DNA of 59,765 nt from Folioceros fuciformis (Eukaryota > Anthocerotophyta > Anthocerotopsida > Anthocerotales). The translations under genes were made by a program, and so were the position numbers. Below, one piece after another: positions 47,347 through 57,660 of the stretch; position 1 is the first letter of the stretch; each line of letters opens with the position of its first letter. The notes beneath the pieces were generated by a model, which worked only from the letters and a program-made list of their open reading frames with translations, had not been told where the DNA came from and ran no database searches. Where the stretch lies: the NCBI GenBank assembly GCA_049999805.1, contig JBNGIO010005822.1, forward strand, positions 1-59,765, in the 5' to 3' direction.

Positions 47347-48313
47347 ATGGCTTCGATCACTAATGCGGCATCGCTGCAGCAACGAGCCCGCGATGCTTGC
47401 AAGGGGTTTGGAATCAACAAACTTGGCCGCGTGCGTACCTGTCGCCGAGGTTTGCACAGCGCACGAGCTGCTATCGGTGATGGCGGTGCTCCTGCTGGCA
47501 GCAGCAGGCGCATCGTGTTGACCGGAGGACTGTTGGCCTGGAGCGGAGTGACAGCGAGGCCGAGCCAAGCGGGGCCGGCGTCCGGGTACGAAAACGTTGC
47601 ATCGTGGTACGAGCTACTGGACTCTGGAGGAGTGAAGGCGTTGGACATCCGTGAGGGGACTGGAATCACGCCTCAAGCCGGTGACAAGGTCCATGAGCGC
47701 TTCCCTCTGCTCGTTTCAGAGCGAAACGCATTGGGGGTACATTTGATGATCAGGATGCTGCCATCTCCTTTTCCTCCAGGTTGCAATCCACTACTATGCT
47801 CGACTGGGATCCAAGCAAGGCTGGCGCTTTGACTCTACCTACAATCACAAAGACGCTTCCGGCGTTCCTGAGCCTTACGTTTTCATCGTGGGATCTGGCA
47901 GTGTGAGGTCCCTGGATAGAAACTACTAGCTGCCACTGGCTATACAACTTATGAGTCTAATTCTTTTTTTTATGTGCTGTTGCATTGCATGTGTAGGTGA
48001 TCGCCGGACTGGATACGGCTGTCCGGAGCATGAAAGTAGGAGGCGTTCGCAGAGTCGTCATCCCACCCTCGCAAGGGTACCAGAACACCACTCAAGGCCC
48101 GATTCCTCCAGACGTAAGGAAGCCTTGCCCGCTTTCACCTGCGTGCAATTACTCTTTGCTCCGGTCTGAACCCGGTGAGTGGGTTTGCAGTTTTTTGACA
48201 GGCAAAGATTGTACACCACCGTATTCAACCCAACGCGTCTGGCAAACGGGGAAGGAACGACATTGGGAACAGTCATATTCGACATCCAGCTTGTGCGTGT
48301 GCAAGAGAATTAA
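47347..48313 (+). CDS. Thylakoid-lumen FKBP-type peptidyl-prolyl isomerase
   Basis: Several exons encode a protein with a bipartite plastid signal. A basic, Ser/Arg/Ala-rich transit part is followed by SSRRIVLTGGLLAWSGV, a twin-arginine plus hydrophobic stretch. A SQA-type cleavage site follows (ARPSQAGPASG), which points to Tat import into the lumen. The FKBP fold has VQVAIHYYARLGS, WRFDSTYNHKD, PYVFIVGSGSVIAGLDTAV, MKVGGVRRVVIPPSQGY and, in the last exon (about 48191-48313), LANGEGTTLGTVIFDIQLV. Compared with FKBP12, the Tyr, Phe-Asp, Val-Ile and Tyr pocket residues are kept, but the pocket Trp is Leu (AGLD). That is common in lumenal FKBPs and suggests weak isomerase activity. The ATG at 47347 starts the signal peptide; the frame is open further upstream into the end of GCN2. 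Confidence 0.87.
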
Positions 48314-48374
48314 GTACATACACAGTGGAAGTCCACTATGGTGGCGAACAAAAGGAACCTACAAGAAAGTGTTT

Positions 48375-49805
48375 CTAAAGAGAGTTTGATACAGAGGAGA
48401 GAGGAGAGCCATGTACTCGAAACCGGTAGAGGCACGTATGAGTCTGGCTCCCGTAATTGGACAAAACATGGAGTCTCACCATGTTGATCAGCTGCCCTGA
48501 CGAGTCTGACAAGTTGAACGTCTGAATCCTAGACCCCTCCAAATCATACTTGAACTTGCCCAATGGCTTCTGCACTTGAACAATAGCTGCTCGATGGGCT
48601 TGAGTTTCATTTGCATGCCATCCGACAATCTGGAAATCTTGGGGAGCGCTGGAGACATCGAAAGCAACAAGCTTCGAGACATGTTCCAAGGTCACAGCCT
48701 CGGGGTGGATGGCCGTCCTTAGGGAAATGTCCACATAGACATCGCTTCCTCGTAGCGGAAGGCAATGACCTGGCTCACCGAAGCTGGGCTGCAAAACCTT
48801 TTCCGCCAGCGGATGCCGATGATGCGAGCCAGGAAGAAAGCTCAGAGCTAACAGAGTCCACCTGTTCCTGTGATGGAAAAAGCCCTCCGAGTGGTCCACC
48901 ACCCTCCCCCCTCCACTCTCGACCGCATAATCCACCCTGCCGATCCCGTCTGCTGCGTACTTCTCCACCTCCTCTTCCGCAATATGCTTTGCAGCTGCAT
49001 GCACTTCCTCCATGCTGATGCCTCGCTCGTCCCGGACAGCCACCCACTCATCAAACAGAGACTTCACGTAACCGTACGTTTCCTCCTCGGTAAGCCCCTC
49101 TGCCTCAGCCTGCGCCTGCTGGCTACCCTCAATTTGCTGCTGCAGTAGCTTGACCGAGGCCTGTATTTCATCTAGCCTTGCTAACATCATGTCACGCTCC
49201 TTCCTGCCAGACCTAACCTCACTATCCAACCTACCCTCCAAATCATCCTTCAACGCCTGCACCTGCTTGCTTATCTTGCCGTCCATGTGCTTGAGCTGCT
49301 CCTGCATCCAGTCTGACGTCCTCTTCACGGACAACTCCAGCACGTCAACCCGGTGGTCACTGTACGCAGGCTCCAGCCTCGACATGCATCTCCACCAAAC
49401 CAGCAACCCCGCAGCTGAGAGCACCAGAAAGACCAAGGCCGGGAGGTAGCTGACAGGAGAGGGGCCGGAATTGATGTGCACGTTCTTCTTCTGGATGTGA
49501 GCCTTTCCGACATTCTTCTTCTTGGCTAGCCGAGCTTGGGGAGCCACTTCCCTGCTCTCCGCGACAATCTTCTTCTCCGCTTCCGCCTCAGCCCCGCCTG
49601 AGCCGAGCCTCCTCTTGTACCACTTCGCCGCCGATGTTGTCACCGACGAGTCCTCCTTCTGGCGACTACGGGTTTCCCTGCTGGAACGGACAGAGCGCGG
49701 TACAGCCTGACCGGATTTTTCAGCTTCCTCCGCCTGCTCTTTCCTGTACGAGGGGACAGCAGACGCTACGACCCCGCCCGAACCGGGCGTTGCGCCATCG
49801 GTCAT
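48375..49805 (-). CDS. SUN-domain inner nuclear membrane protein (no intron seen)
   Basis: SUN proteins span the inner nuclear membrane and bind KASH proteins in the perinuclear space, linking nucleus and cytoskeleton. The 476-codon frame gives a basic, Ser-rich nucleoplasmic N-terminus (residues 1-115) and one membrane segment near 120-140 (YLPALVFLVLSAAGLLVWW). A lumenal coiled coil follows at about 165-260 (MDGKISKQVQALKDDLEGRL). The SUN domain covers about 290-465: GRVDYAVESGGGRVVDHSEG, LQPSFGEPGHCLPLRGSDVY, HPEAVTLEHVSKLVAFDVSS, TFNLSDSSGQLINMVRLHV and HTCLYRFRVHG. This is the plant SUN1/SUN2 layout and length. A section of about 25 residues before LQPSFGEPG is less conserved. The stop is 61 bases from the FKBP stop on the other strand. 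Confidence 0.9.
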   Translation of the reverse strand: MTDGATPGSGGVVASAVPSYRKEQAEEAEKSGQAVPRSVRSSRETRSRQKEDSSVTTSAAKWYKRRLGSGGAEAEAEKKIVAESREVAPQARLAKKKNVGKAHIQKKNVHINSGPSPVSYLPALVFLVLSAAGLLVWWRCMSRLEPAYSDHRVDVLELSVKRTSDWMQEQLKHMDGKISKQVQALKDDLEGRLDSEVRSGRKERDMMLARLDEIQASVKLLQQQIEGSQQAQAEAEGLTEEETYGYVKSLFDEWVAVRDERGISMEEVHAAAKHIAEEEVEKYAADGIGRVDYAVESGGGRVVDHSEGFFHHRNRWTLLALSFLPGSHHRHPLAEKVLQPSFGEPGHCLPLRGSDVYVDISLRTAIHPEAVTLEHVSKLVAFDVSSAPQDFQIVGWHANETQAHRAAIVQVQKPLGKFKYDLEGSRIQTFNLSDSSGQLINMVRLHVLSNYGSQTHTCLYRFRVHGSPLSSVSNSL

Positions 49806-50610
49806 TGCTCCGCCTGCGCAGCGATCAAGATGAAGCGACTGCCAGGGCTCGGCGACCCGACATCGTCGACCGCTGCCTGCTACCCGCCCGTCCTAAAAAT
49901 ACATCGTCATCAAGTTACTTGTACCTCTTTCCACGCATGAAACGTTAAGGGTCCCAACGTAAACCCCGAAAACCCTTCCCACTCAAACCCCACTTTCCCT
50001 GTCTGGACTCCAGTACAGGGCCTGAGGGTAGTTCGTATGACCTCCCGCCCGATACAGTCTTCAACCCCCACCTAGCCATTTTGAGACGGACCTGTAACTT
50101 GCCGTGAAACGTCCTTCCCTAATACTACTCCCATCACTCTCTACACTGCTGATGACAATGTTTCAACACAAATGACAACCAGAAGCTCAATTAGTCTCTT
50201 ACTCATCACGCGAAGCTCCATGTCACATTTTTCCGAAATGCTCTTTTCGTGTTCAGAGAGTGCCATATCCACCAGAGAGTGACAACCAAACACCACCAAC
50301 AACCGCGAATGAGACAGTGACATCTGTCATCACTCAAACACCACCTTTACCATGAACTCCGCGGTCAGCTGCATTATCTGCAACTTGCCGCTGCAACTCC
50401 ATTATACACCTTAAAAGTTAGGACGAGGAATACATCAATTATAGTGGAAGAACAAATGCTTCCCACTGAAATGTGGCTCGCGGCTGACAAAAGGAGAAAG
50501 GACGACCTTTCATTCTCTGGAAATCCAGATATCGCGACAGCGAACCTCGCTGTCCTGACGGCTACCTACGCCGTTCCTACAGCGCCCCAATCTAAGCATG
50601 GTAAAAGAGT
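49806..50610. other. Intergenic region between SUN and RbcS genes
   Basis: About 800 bases hold the SUN promoter and the RbcS 3' UTR (both genes on minus). Short frames in it show no recognisable protein. I see no repeat or RNA gene. Confidence 0.5.
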
Positions 50611-51344
50611 CTACTTCGGCTTGTGGACGATGAAGGCGACGCACTGAACCTGCCTCAAGTTGTCAAAACCCAGAGCACGGATGTAGCAGCCAGGGTACGC
50701 CTGTTTGCAGGCCTCGATTTCCCTCAACACGGTAGCCGAGTCGTTGCAGCCGAACATGGGAAGCTTCCACATTGTCCAGTACCGGCCATCGTAGTACCCG
50801 GGCTGGCCTGCCATGGTGCGGAGCTCACCGCTCTGCAACACAGAGCAAAATGACGGGCCGTCAGCAAGCCGCGACTCCCAAAACAGGCAAAACAAAACAG
50901 AAAACTCAGTCCACTTACCGGGTCGAACTCAAGGCAGGGGATCCATTTCTTCCGCAACATGTAGTCGATTTCCCTGGCGATCTGGTCGGAGGAGAGCGGG
51001 GGCAAGTACGAGAGGGTCTCGAACTTAGGGTTGTTGATCGGGTTCCACACCTGCATGGGCAAGAAGGCCAACGGTAAGACACAGCACATCGCAGTCAAAC
51101 ATCCACACCCAATCTTCCTTCCTAACAGCAGAGCAATGCAGGAACGCACCTGCATGCAGTTCACGCGGCTGCCATTGCTGACAGTCTTGGAGCTGAGGTC
51201 GGCGGTCCTGCCAGAGAAGACGGCGCCGGACTTGAGGCCGACGAAAGCCCTGACGGAGGAGGCCTCAGAGACGGAGCTGCTTGGGGAAGCAGCCGCGAAG
51301 GCAACCGGGGCCACGACAGCGGAGGAGGCCACCACCGAAGCCAT
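50611..51344 (-). CDS. RBCS: Rubisco small subunit precursor
   Basis: RbcS is the small subunit of ribulose-bisphosphate carboxylase in the plastid stroma. Three exons (51150-51344, 50919-51050, 50611-50832) join to 182 residues. The first 63 or so form a Ser/Ala/Val-rich transit peptide. The mature part starts [20 protein letters not shown] and contains [35 protein letters not shown] and [20 protein letters not shown]. Intron 1 falls after codon 2 of the mature protein and intron 2 in the loop after CLEFDP, the classical land-plant rbcS positions. The loop between strands A and B ([10 protein letters not shown]) is about two residues shorter than the Arabidopsis loop as I recall it, and lacks its FVYRE core. 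The mature chain is 119 residues. Confidence 0.97.
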
Positions 51345-51443
51345 GGCTGCCGTTTGAACGGTAGCAGAGGAGCGGAAGGCTTGCTACCAGTGAAGAAGGG
51401 CCGAGGGAGGACGCAATGGAAGGAGAGGGACGGGCCGCCCTGT

Positions 51444-51450
51444 TAAATAA
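51444..51450 (-). promoter_or_regulatory. TATA-like element of RbcS
   Basis: TTATTTA on the minus strand lies 100 bases upstream of the RbcS ATG, a suitable place for a core promoter with a UTR of about 70 bases. Inferred from position and sequence only. Confidence 0.45.
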
Positions 51451-51497
51451 GGGCAACGAGAGATCGTTCATGGCCACACGAAGAGTTGGCGGAGAAG

Positions 51498-51503
51498 GAT
51501 AAG
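51498..51503 (+). promoter_or_regulatory. I-box core (GATAAG) upstream of RbcS
   Basis: GATAAGA, the I-box seen in many light-regulated rbcS promoters, lies about 50 bases upstream of the TATA-like element. It is on the opposite strand to the gene. A six-base match can be chance, so the call rests on its placement. Confidence 0.35.
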
Positions 51504-52255
51504 AAAAGGATCAATCTCGTGATTGCCTACAAGTGTCATTACCCCTCCCTTTGTTACATTAGCCGCAGATGCAAAACTAGGCGTTTGTGGCGCCTGAGGG
51601 CCCGCCACTAATCGATCGGGCGCCGTGACTGCACGGACACCAACAAGCGTTCCCGCGCACTTGGCCATACGCGACTTCTGGAAATTGGTTTTTTTTTCTC
51701 TTAAAAAATCAATCTCAAAACACCCTCAGGTATGCCCCAAACGTCTCAAAACGTCCCTAAGTGGTGGCGTGTAGCTTAGTTTAGATCAAACTTACTAGGG
51801 ATTTTAACTATTTGCAAATCATTCATCATTTACCAACAATAAAGTAAATATTGAACGTAATTTTTACTTCATCTATCAATCAATAGTATTTAATTCCCTC
51901 TATTTGTATAAGGGAAACAAGTTTGGTTTTGGTTTAATTTTTGCTTTTCCCACTTTGCTGTATACTTTATATCCATAGTTGATTAATATTATTTAATTAA
52001 ATTATTAATTATATAGAGGTTCTCCTGTTGTTCAAACTTCTCCATATGTACTTGACTACCAAATAATTTGGGGGAGCAATAATTATACTTACAAATATAT
52101 TTTCATCCTATAAATGGTACATAATCCAATCTAAATATGGAGAAGGGCAAACCTTAAATTTTATTTAATACTTTATGGAAGCATTAAAGTCCATAAGTAT
52201 TCTACCTTGCAAGGTGAGCATATTTTCACCTCCTTGGGAGCCATGGATAAGACAG

Positions 52256-52373
52256 TTCAAGATTCGTTGAAGAGTGCACCAAGGTTGGACAAGACATTTC
52301 AAGATTCATCGAAGAGTGCACCAAGGTTGAACAAGATATTTCAAGATTCATCGAAGAGTGCACCAAGGTTTAT
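52256..52373 (+). repeat. 42-bp tandem repeat, about 2.8 copies
   Basis: Units start TTCAAGATTC at 52256, 52298 and 52340. They contain GAAGAGTGCACCAAGGTT. Because 42 is a multiple of three, one frame reads a 14-residue repeat (FQDSSKSAPRLDKT-like) inside a 70-codon open frame at 52207-52419. That frame has no other gene-like property. Confidence 0.85.
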
Positions 52374-52400
52374 CAGATTCATAAGAATAGTGTTTTCCTT

Positions 52401-52592
52401 CTTTCCTTTCTGGTTTTAGAATTTAGAGTTTAGAGTTAACCCTTAAACCCTAAACCATTTTTTCGATAATGCATATCCATTGCTTAAACCCTAAACTATT
52501 CTTTCCTTTCTGGATTTAGTATTTAGGGTTTAGGGTTAAACCCTAAATTCTTAAACCCTAAACCATTTTTCCGATAATGCATATCCATTGCT
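52401..52592. repeat. Duplicated ~100-bp unit with interstitial telomere-like motifs
   Basis: Two copies start CTTTCCTTTCTGG at 52401 and 52501 and end GATAATGCATATCCATTGCTT. Each carries TTTAGGGTT-like sequence followed by AACCCTAAA-like sequence, i.e. plant telomere heptamers (TTTAGGG) in opposed orientation. The second copy has two clean G-strand and two clean C-strand heptamers. Confidence 0.8.
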
Positions 52593-52719
52593 TTGCAACA
52601 AGCAATGGCCAACAGTTGACAACGGAGGCCCACAGTCGACAAGAGGCCCACAGTTGACAACGGAGGCCGATAGTAGGCTTTTTGTTATTCTACATCATGA
52701 TACTTTGAGAGCATTAGGT

Positions 52720-53000
52720 AGTTTTTGAAAATGATGTTTGAAGGGGCTAGTATCTTTTCTTTTGGTCTCTTTTAGTCTTTACCCTGCTTGGGTTATTTCT
52801 TCAATCTATTTCAACTCTCCTCATATAGTTTCTTCAATCTACTTCAACTCTCCTCAAATTGTTTCTTCGATCTATTTCAACTCTGTTCAAATTATTTCTT
52901 AATATATTTCAATTCTACTTGGATTGTTTCTTCAATCTACTCCAACTCTCTTGGGTTGGTTCTTCAATCTTTGGCATAGATGGAACTTTTCATCTTTTTT
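52720..53000 (+). repeat. Dispersed repeat, copy B, expanded by a 33-bp array
   Basis: The left end (AAATGATGTTTGAAGGGGCT) and right end (GCATAGATGGAACTTTTCAT plus T-run) match copy A at 18690-18800. Between them, units beginning TTTCTTCAATCT-like sequence recur at about 52796, 52829, 52862, 52895, 52927 and 52960 (33 bp spacing), where copy A has only one such stretch. Confidence 0.75.
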
Positions 53001-53350
53001 TTTTAATAATAAAATGCTAATTTTAATAATTTATTAATAAACTCCATGTTTAGTGTTAATTGTGCCAGCGTATGTAAAATGTATGTAGAGTGTTGGGCAC
53101 GAGATCTGCCATGCAGGCGTGCATGGGGAGGAACAGTAGATTTCTTTCATGTTGCAGGAGAAAGGAGATGTGAGGACTTTTTATACACTTTGTGCAAAGA
53201 CGGTCATCTTACGTGTCGAGATATACCAACCCGCCAATCCCAGAGCTCCTATCCTCGTGATGTGGCAGCTGCTGGATGATTTTCTGGAGCGCCTAGTAGT
53301 GTGGCAGACTTCACACAGGCATTTTCCGTCTGCTTCCTCCCGGTTTGGAG

Positions 53351-54015
53351 ATGGCGTCCACGGTCTTCTTCGGTGTTGCGGCTGGGGCGCCTCTTTCCGC
53401 TCAATCGCTTTCGTCCGTCTCTCGCTTGGCAGCTCACAGTCAGGCTCAGCCGGCTCGTCTGGGCTCGCTTCGCCTTCGGGCAGTGCCTGAGAAGGAGTAT
53501 GTAGCGTACGATGGGGACCAATCGTGAGTCGACCAGAGCCAGCCGAAACCTCTTCCGCCCGCATTGCGACAGAGTAGTGGAACCAGGATTGCGCGTGCGC
53601 GTGCACGTTGCGCGCTCGATTTCCCCCGTCGCTCACGACGCTCCCAATGCTTGTTTGGTGCAGAGTGTTCCCAGCTGAAGCGTGCGATGAATTGGGAGGA
53701 GAGCACTGCGACGTCGATGGTGTTGGAGCGGAGGTGAAACCCAAGCCGGGAGGGGCTGCGCCCGCTGGATCTCGATCGCACCTCAAGGTGAAACACCGGG
53801 AGTATCTCGACTACAGGAGGCAATCAAAAACGTAAGAATCACCGTTTTCGCGCTTTCTTACGACCGGCGAACGCGTATAGCCTGCCGTGTCTTGGAAGTC
53901 GGTAACACCGTGCGCTTGAACGTGCAGCGTTTTCCCAGGGGAGGCCTGTGACGAGCTTGGAGGGGAGTTCTGTGAGCCGGACTATCAAGCAGGAGTTTTC
54001 CAGGAGCGGAAATGA
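53351..54015 (+). CDS. LIR1: Light-regulated protein LIR1, chloroplastic
   Basis: LIR1 is a small plastid protein that helps attach ferredoxin-NADP reductase to thylakoid membranes with TIC62/TROL. It accumulates in light. Three exons (53351-53523, 53664-53831, 53928-54015) join in phase to 142 residues. After a Ser/Ala/Gln-rich transit peptide come two copies of the family motif: VFPAEACDELGGEHCD at the start of exon 2 and VFPGEACDELGGEFCEPDYQ in exon 3. Both cysteine pairs are intact. KVKHREYLDYRRQSKT lies between them, like the KEY-rich spacer of other LIR1 proteins. Each motif begins right at an exon start, which suggests origin by exon duplication. The motif order and C-terminal ending match the family, so the call is firm although the protein is short. 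Confidence 0.92.
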
Positions 54016-54210
54016 TGCACGAACCCGGTCCGCACTGCTCTGTTCTTGCGGACGGTGCTGTAAAACACACCAACAGTTTGTACATAAGGGAAAATTGTTA
54101 AACCGTTTCGTAGTTAAACGTCCATGCGTGCACGGCATACACTTCAGTCCGCTAGAATCAACTCGCCGTGCTAAGGGCATCACCAACCCACTGCCGTTAC
54201 TCGTGAGCAC

Positions 54211-56469
54211 TCATGGACCGCCGTAGCCTGTCAGCTTCATCACTTTGGCAATCGTTGTTGCAATCTTCGGATTCTGTTGATACTTCGTTATGTTGGCCGG
54301 ATTCGCCATGACTGATTCACAAATCGGCGCACGGTAAATCACGCAAGTACATGCAGGGCAGCATGTCGAAACGAGGAAATCAGGAACGTGGGTGATCAGC
54401 GGCTAACCATCTTGCAACGCCGCCATGACCTCTTGGTCTTGAAAAGCAGCCATCAACTCCGGGTCCTGATGATGATAAAGGGAAAGAGCGGTCCGAATTA
54501 GTTAGAGACGGTAACAACAGACGCTAACACCCGCTCCCCTCCCCAAGGCCAGAGGCCAGAGGCTAGATTTTAACTACCTTCAGAAGTTTACTCATATCGA
54601 CACCCCCAGGAGTACTGGGCATTCCACCAAATCCCCCTGCCGTATTCGGAGCCCCGCCGAACGGAAACCCACCTGACCCTGCATTCTTTTCCTTCTTTGA
54701 TGCATTATATGCAGCCTGCACATCGGACACATCAGTAGACCGCCAAGCACATGGGCATCTATCATTCCAACATGACCCAACATCAGCTACCTGAGCCTGA
54801 GCCCGGCGTCTGTTCCTGATTTCTGCAGCCCGGGTCTCCTCCTTGTTCTTCCTCAGCCTCTCGTACTTTCTTCGATGCTCTTCCAGTGCATGCACATTCG
54901 GCTCCACCTGGTATCCAGCAGCAAATCCAGAGCCACTTTTGTTCAAACAATTTCTTTGCGTGGGACAAAAAAAAAAAAAAAAGAGCACAAGCCAGTTAGT
55001 TGTCCCTATAATAAACTGAACGGATAACATGGGAATCTCTGATCACCACACTACCTTTCTCAGCACCGCAGCTATCTCCTCGTCGTAGTCGAGCCTAGAG
55101 GCCACATGCAGATCTTTTGCAGCCTCTTCCCACTGGCCAAGAAGAGCTTTAGCCTCCCCTCTCCACTTGTACGCCTTCGCAGAGTCAGGATTGATCTGCA
55201 TCCACACCGTTTCAGCTGCTCCCTGTGTTCAATGCACTTGACAGCAGAGCAAAATGGTGTGTGTGCCTAGGGTGGCTGTTATTTCAAGCAACAAAGGGCC
55301 TGAACACTGCTTCGTCCATGCACATACAACCTTGCGGAACTTCCTGCATGCATGAAGAGGACTAGCTGGCAAGCCGTGCTGGTACCTTCAATGCTGCATC
55401 AGAGTCTCGGATAGCAGCATTAGGCTTCTTCATCTTCACAAAAATGCCAGCTGCATGAAAGGACCTACTATGTCAGCCAAGCTTTTGCGCGACCGAGTCC
55501 ACAATCAGCAGGCAGAGTACGACAAGGTGAACTTTGAACTTGCACACAACGCTGTTGTCACCTCGGTTCGCATACAGCAAAGCAGACGTCGGATTGGCGA
55601 TAACAGCTTCCGTAAGCTGTTTCACTGCTTCCTCGAGGTTGCCTGCAAACGTAGGTGACGCACACCACGATAAGAGAGTACTCCAATTAGATTCCTCGAA
55701 AGCAAGAGAAAATGACAGACAACCTTCAGCAAGGGCTTCCATAGCTTTGCCCTTCGCTATCTGCGCATTGTCTCTGGCCTCATCTGTGACTTCAATCGAG
55801 GGATCTCCCATCTGTGCACACGCTCCCAAAAAGGGTGACGAAAAGGAAAACGACGCTCCCAACCTCCACATTGCAACGCTGCAAGGTGATTGATCGCGAC
55901 TCCAAGGCAAGGCTAACCTTCTGGGGAGGATCGTCATCCGGTGGCACGACTCCAGAATCGTCCAACTCAACTTCGGACTCCGGCTCTTCCTCGCTGGCCT
56001 CATCCTCCCAGCCCTTGGAGGGGAAATGCTTGGCAGTGTCAAATTGCTCCTCAAGCTCAGGCATGTCATCGTCGCTCCCCTCCACGTCAGCGCTCTGCAA
56101 AGACGGAGCAGCGATGACGCCCGATAAGCCGCAAAATGCAACTTCAGACAAGAACAGGAGCATTCAGCAGGTCAAGGGACACTAGTGCCGCACCTTCGCC
56201 TTCTCCGTCTTCTCCGCCTTCCCGTATGCTGAAGCGGGCAGCTTCGCTCCAAGCCTGCACCAGCACACAGATCTTGAATACCGCTGCTCGCTCGGACAGC
56301 ACCGCTACCGCAGCTAGCGCGCCTAGCTGCGACAATTGGCAAACAGGATAAAGACTCACCGCTCCAGAAAATCGCGAAAGAAGTGGAGCGACGGATCCTG
56401 CAGCACCGCGGGATTGGCCTCCACCTGCTTCACAAACAGCTTCAACTGGGCGACCTTAGCAGCATCCAT
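54211..56469 (-). CDS. Hip (Hsc70-interacting protein) / FAM10-like TPR co-chaperone
   Basis: Hip binds the Hsp70 ATPase domain through TPRs and slows ADP release. Exons read, in coding order: the N-terminal dimerisation helix [20 protein letters not shown], then [12 protein letters not shown]; an acidic linker ([34 protein letters not shown]); the TPRs ([38 protein letters not shown], then [20 protein letters not shown] and [19 protein letters not shown]); a charged helix ([20 protein letters not shown]); a Gly/Pro-rich stretch with [12 protein letters not shown]; and the C-terminal DP/STI1 domain ([19 protein letters not shown], then [20 protein letters not shown]). The stop is at 54211. 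The domain order is that of plant Hip. The start is only 69 bases from the HINT gene start on the other strand. Confidence 0.9.
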
Positions 56470-56538
56470 GGTCTCCGGAGGACGCGCCCAGCCTCTTACC
56501 AGACGAACTTCCAAACAGCCGAGGGCACGGAAATTTAA
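56470..56538. promoter_or_regulatory. Very short putative bidirectional promoter, Hip / HINT
   Basis: Sixty-nine bases separate the divergent ATG codons at 56469 (minus) and 56539 (plus). If the HINT gene starts at its second ATG (56572) the gap is 102 bases. The sequence AAATTTAAAT just before 56539 is the only AT-rich element. Confidence 0.4.

Positions 56539-57660
<1,122 letters not shown>

Larger units (their letters stand above)
51670..53040. mobile_element. Second AT-rich repeat island (between RbcS and LIR1)
   Basis: About 1.4 kb of strongly AT-rich DNA with no gene-like frame, inserted between two light-regulated photosynthesis genes. It contains a 42-bp array, a duplicated unit with telomere-like CCCTAAA/TTTAGGG motifs, a short GTTGACAACGGAGGCC-type repeat (about 52606-52675) and a 33-bp array. 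It shares a dispersed repeat with the island at 17.3-20.4 kb. No terminal repeats or transposase are seen; the mobile-element label is an inference. Confidence 0.45.

Noticed and set aside
46548-47568. Minus-strand frames of 253 and 137 codons opposite GCN2 and FKBP
   Set aside because: They overlap conserved plus-strand exons and have no domain.
52256-52972. Tandem arrays considered as a CRISPR array
   Set aside because: Units are contiguous without unique spacers, unit lengths vary, and the DNA is plant nuclear.
53181-53786. 201-codon minus-strand frame opposite LIR1
   Set aside because: Antisense shadow: the plus-strand exons splice in phase and carry both LIR1 motifs.
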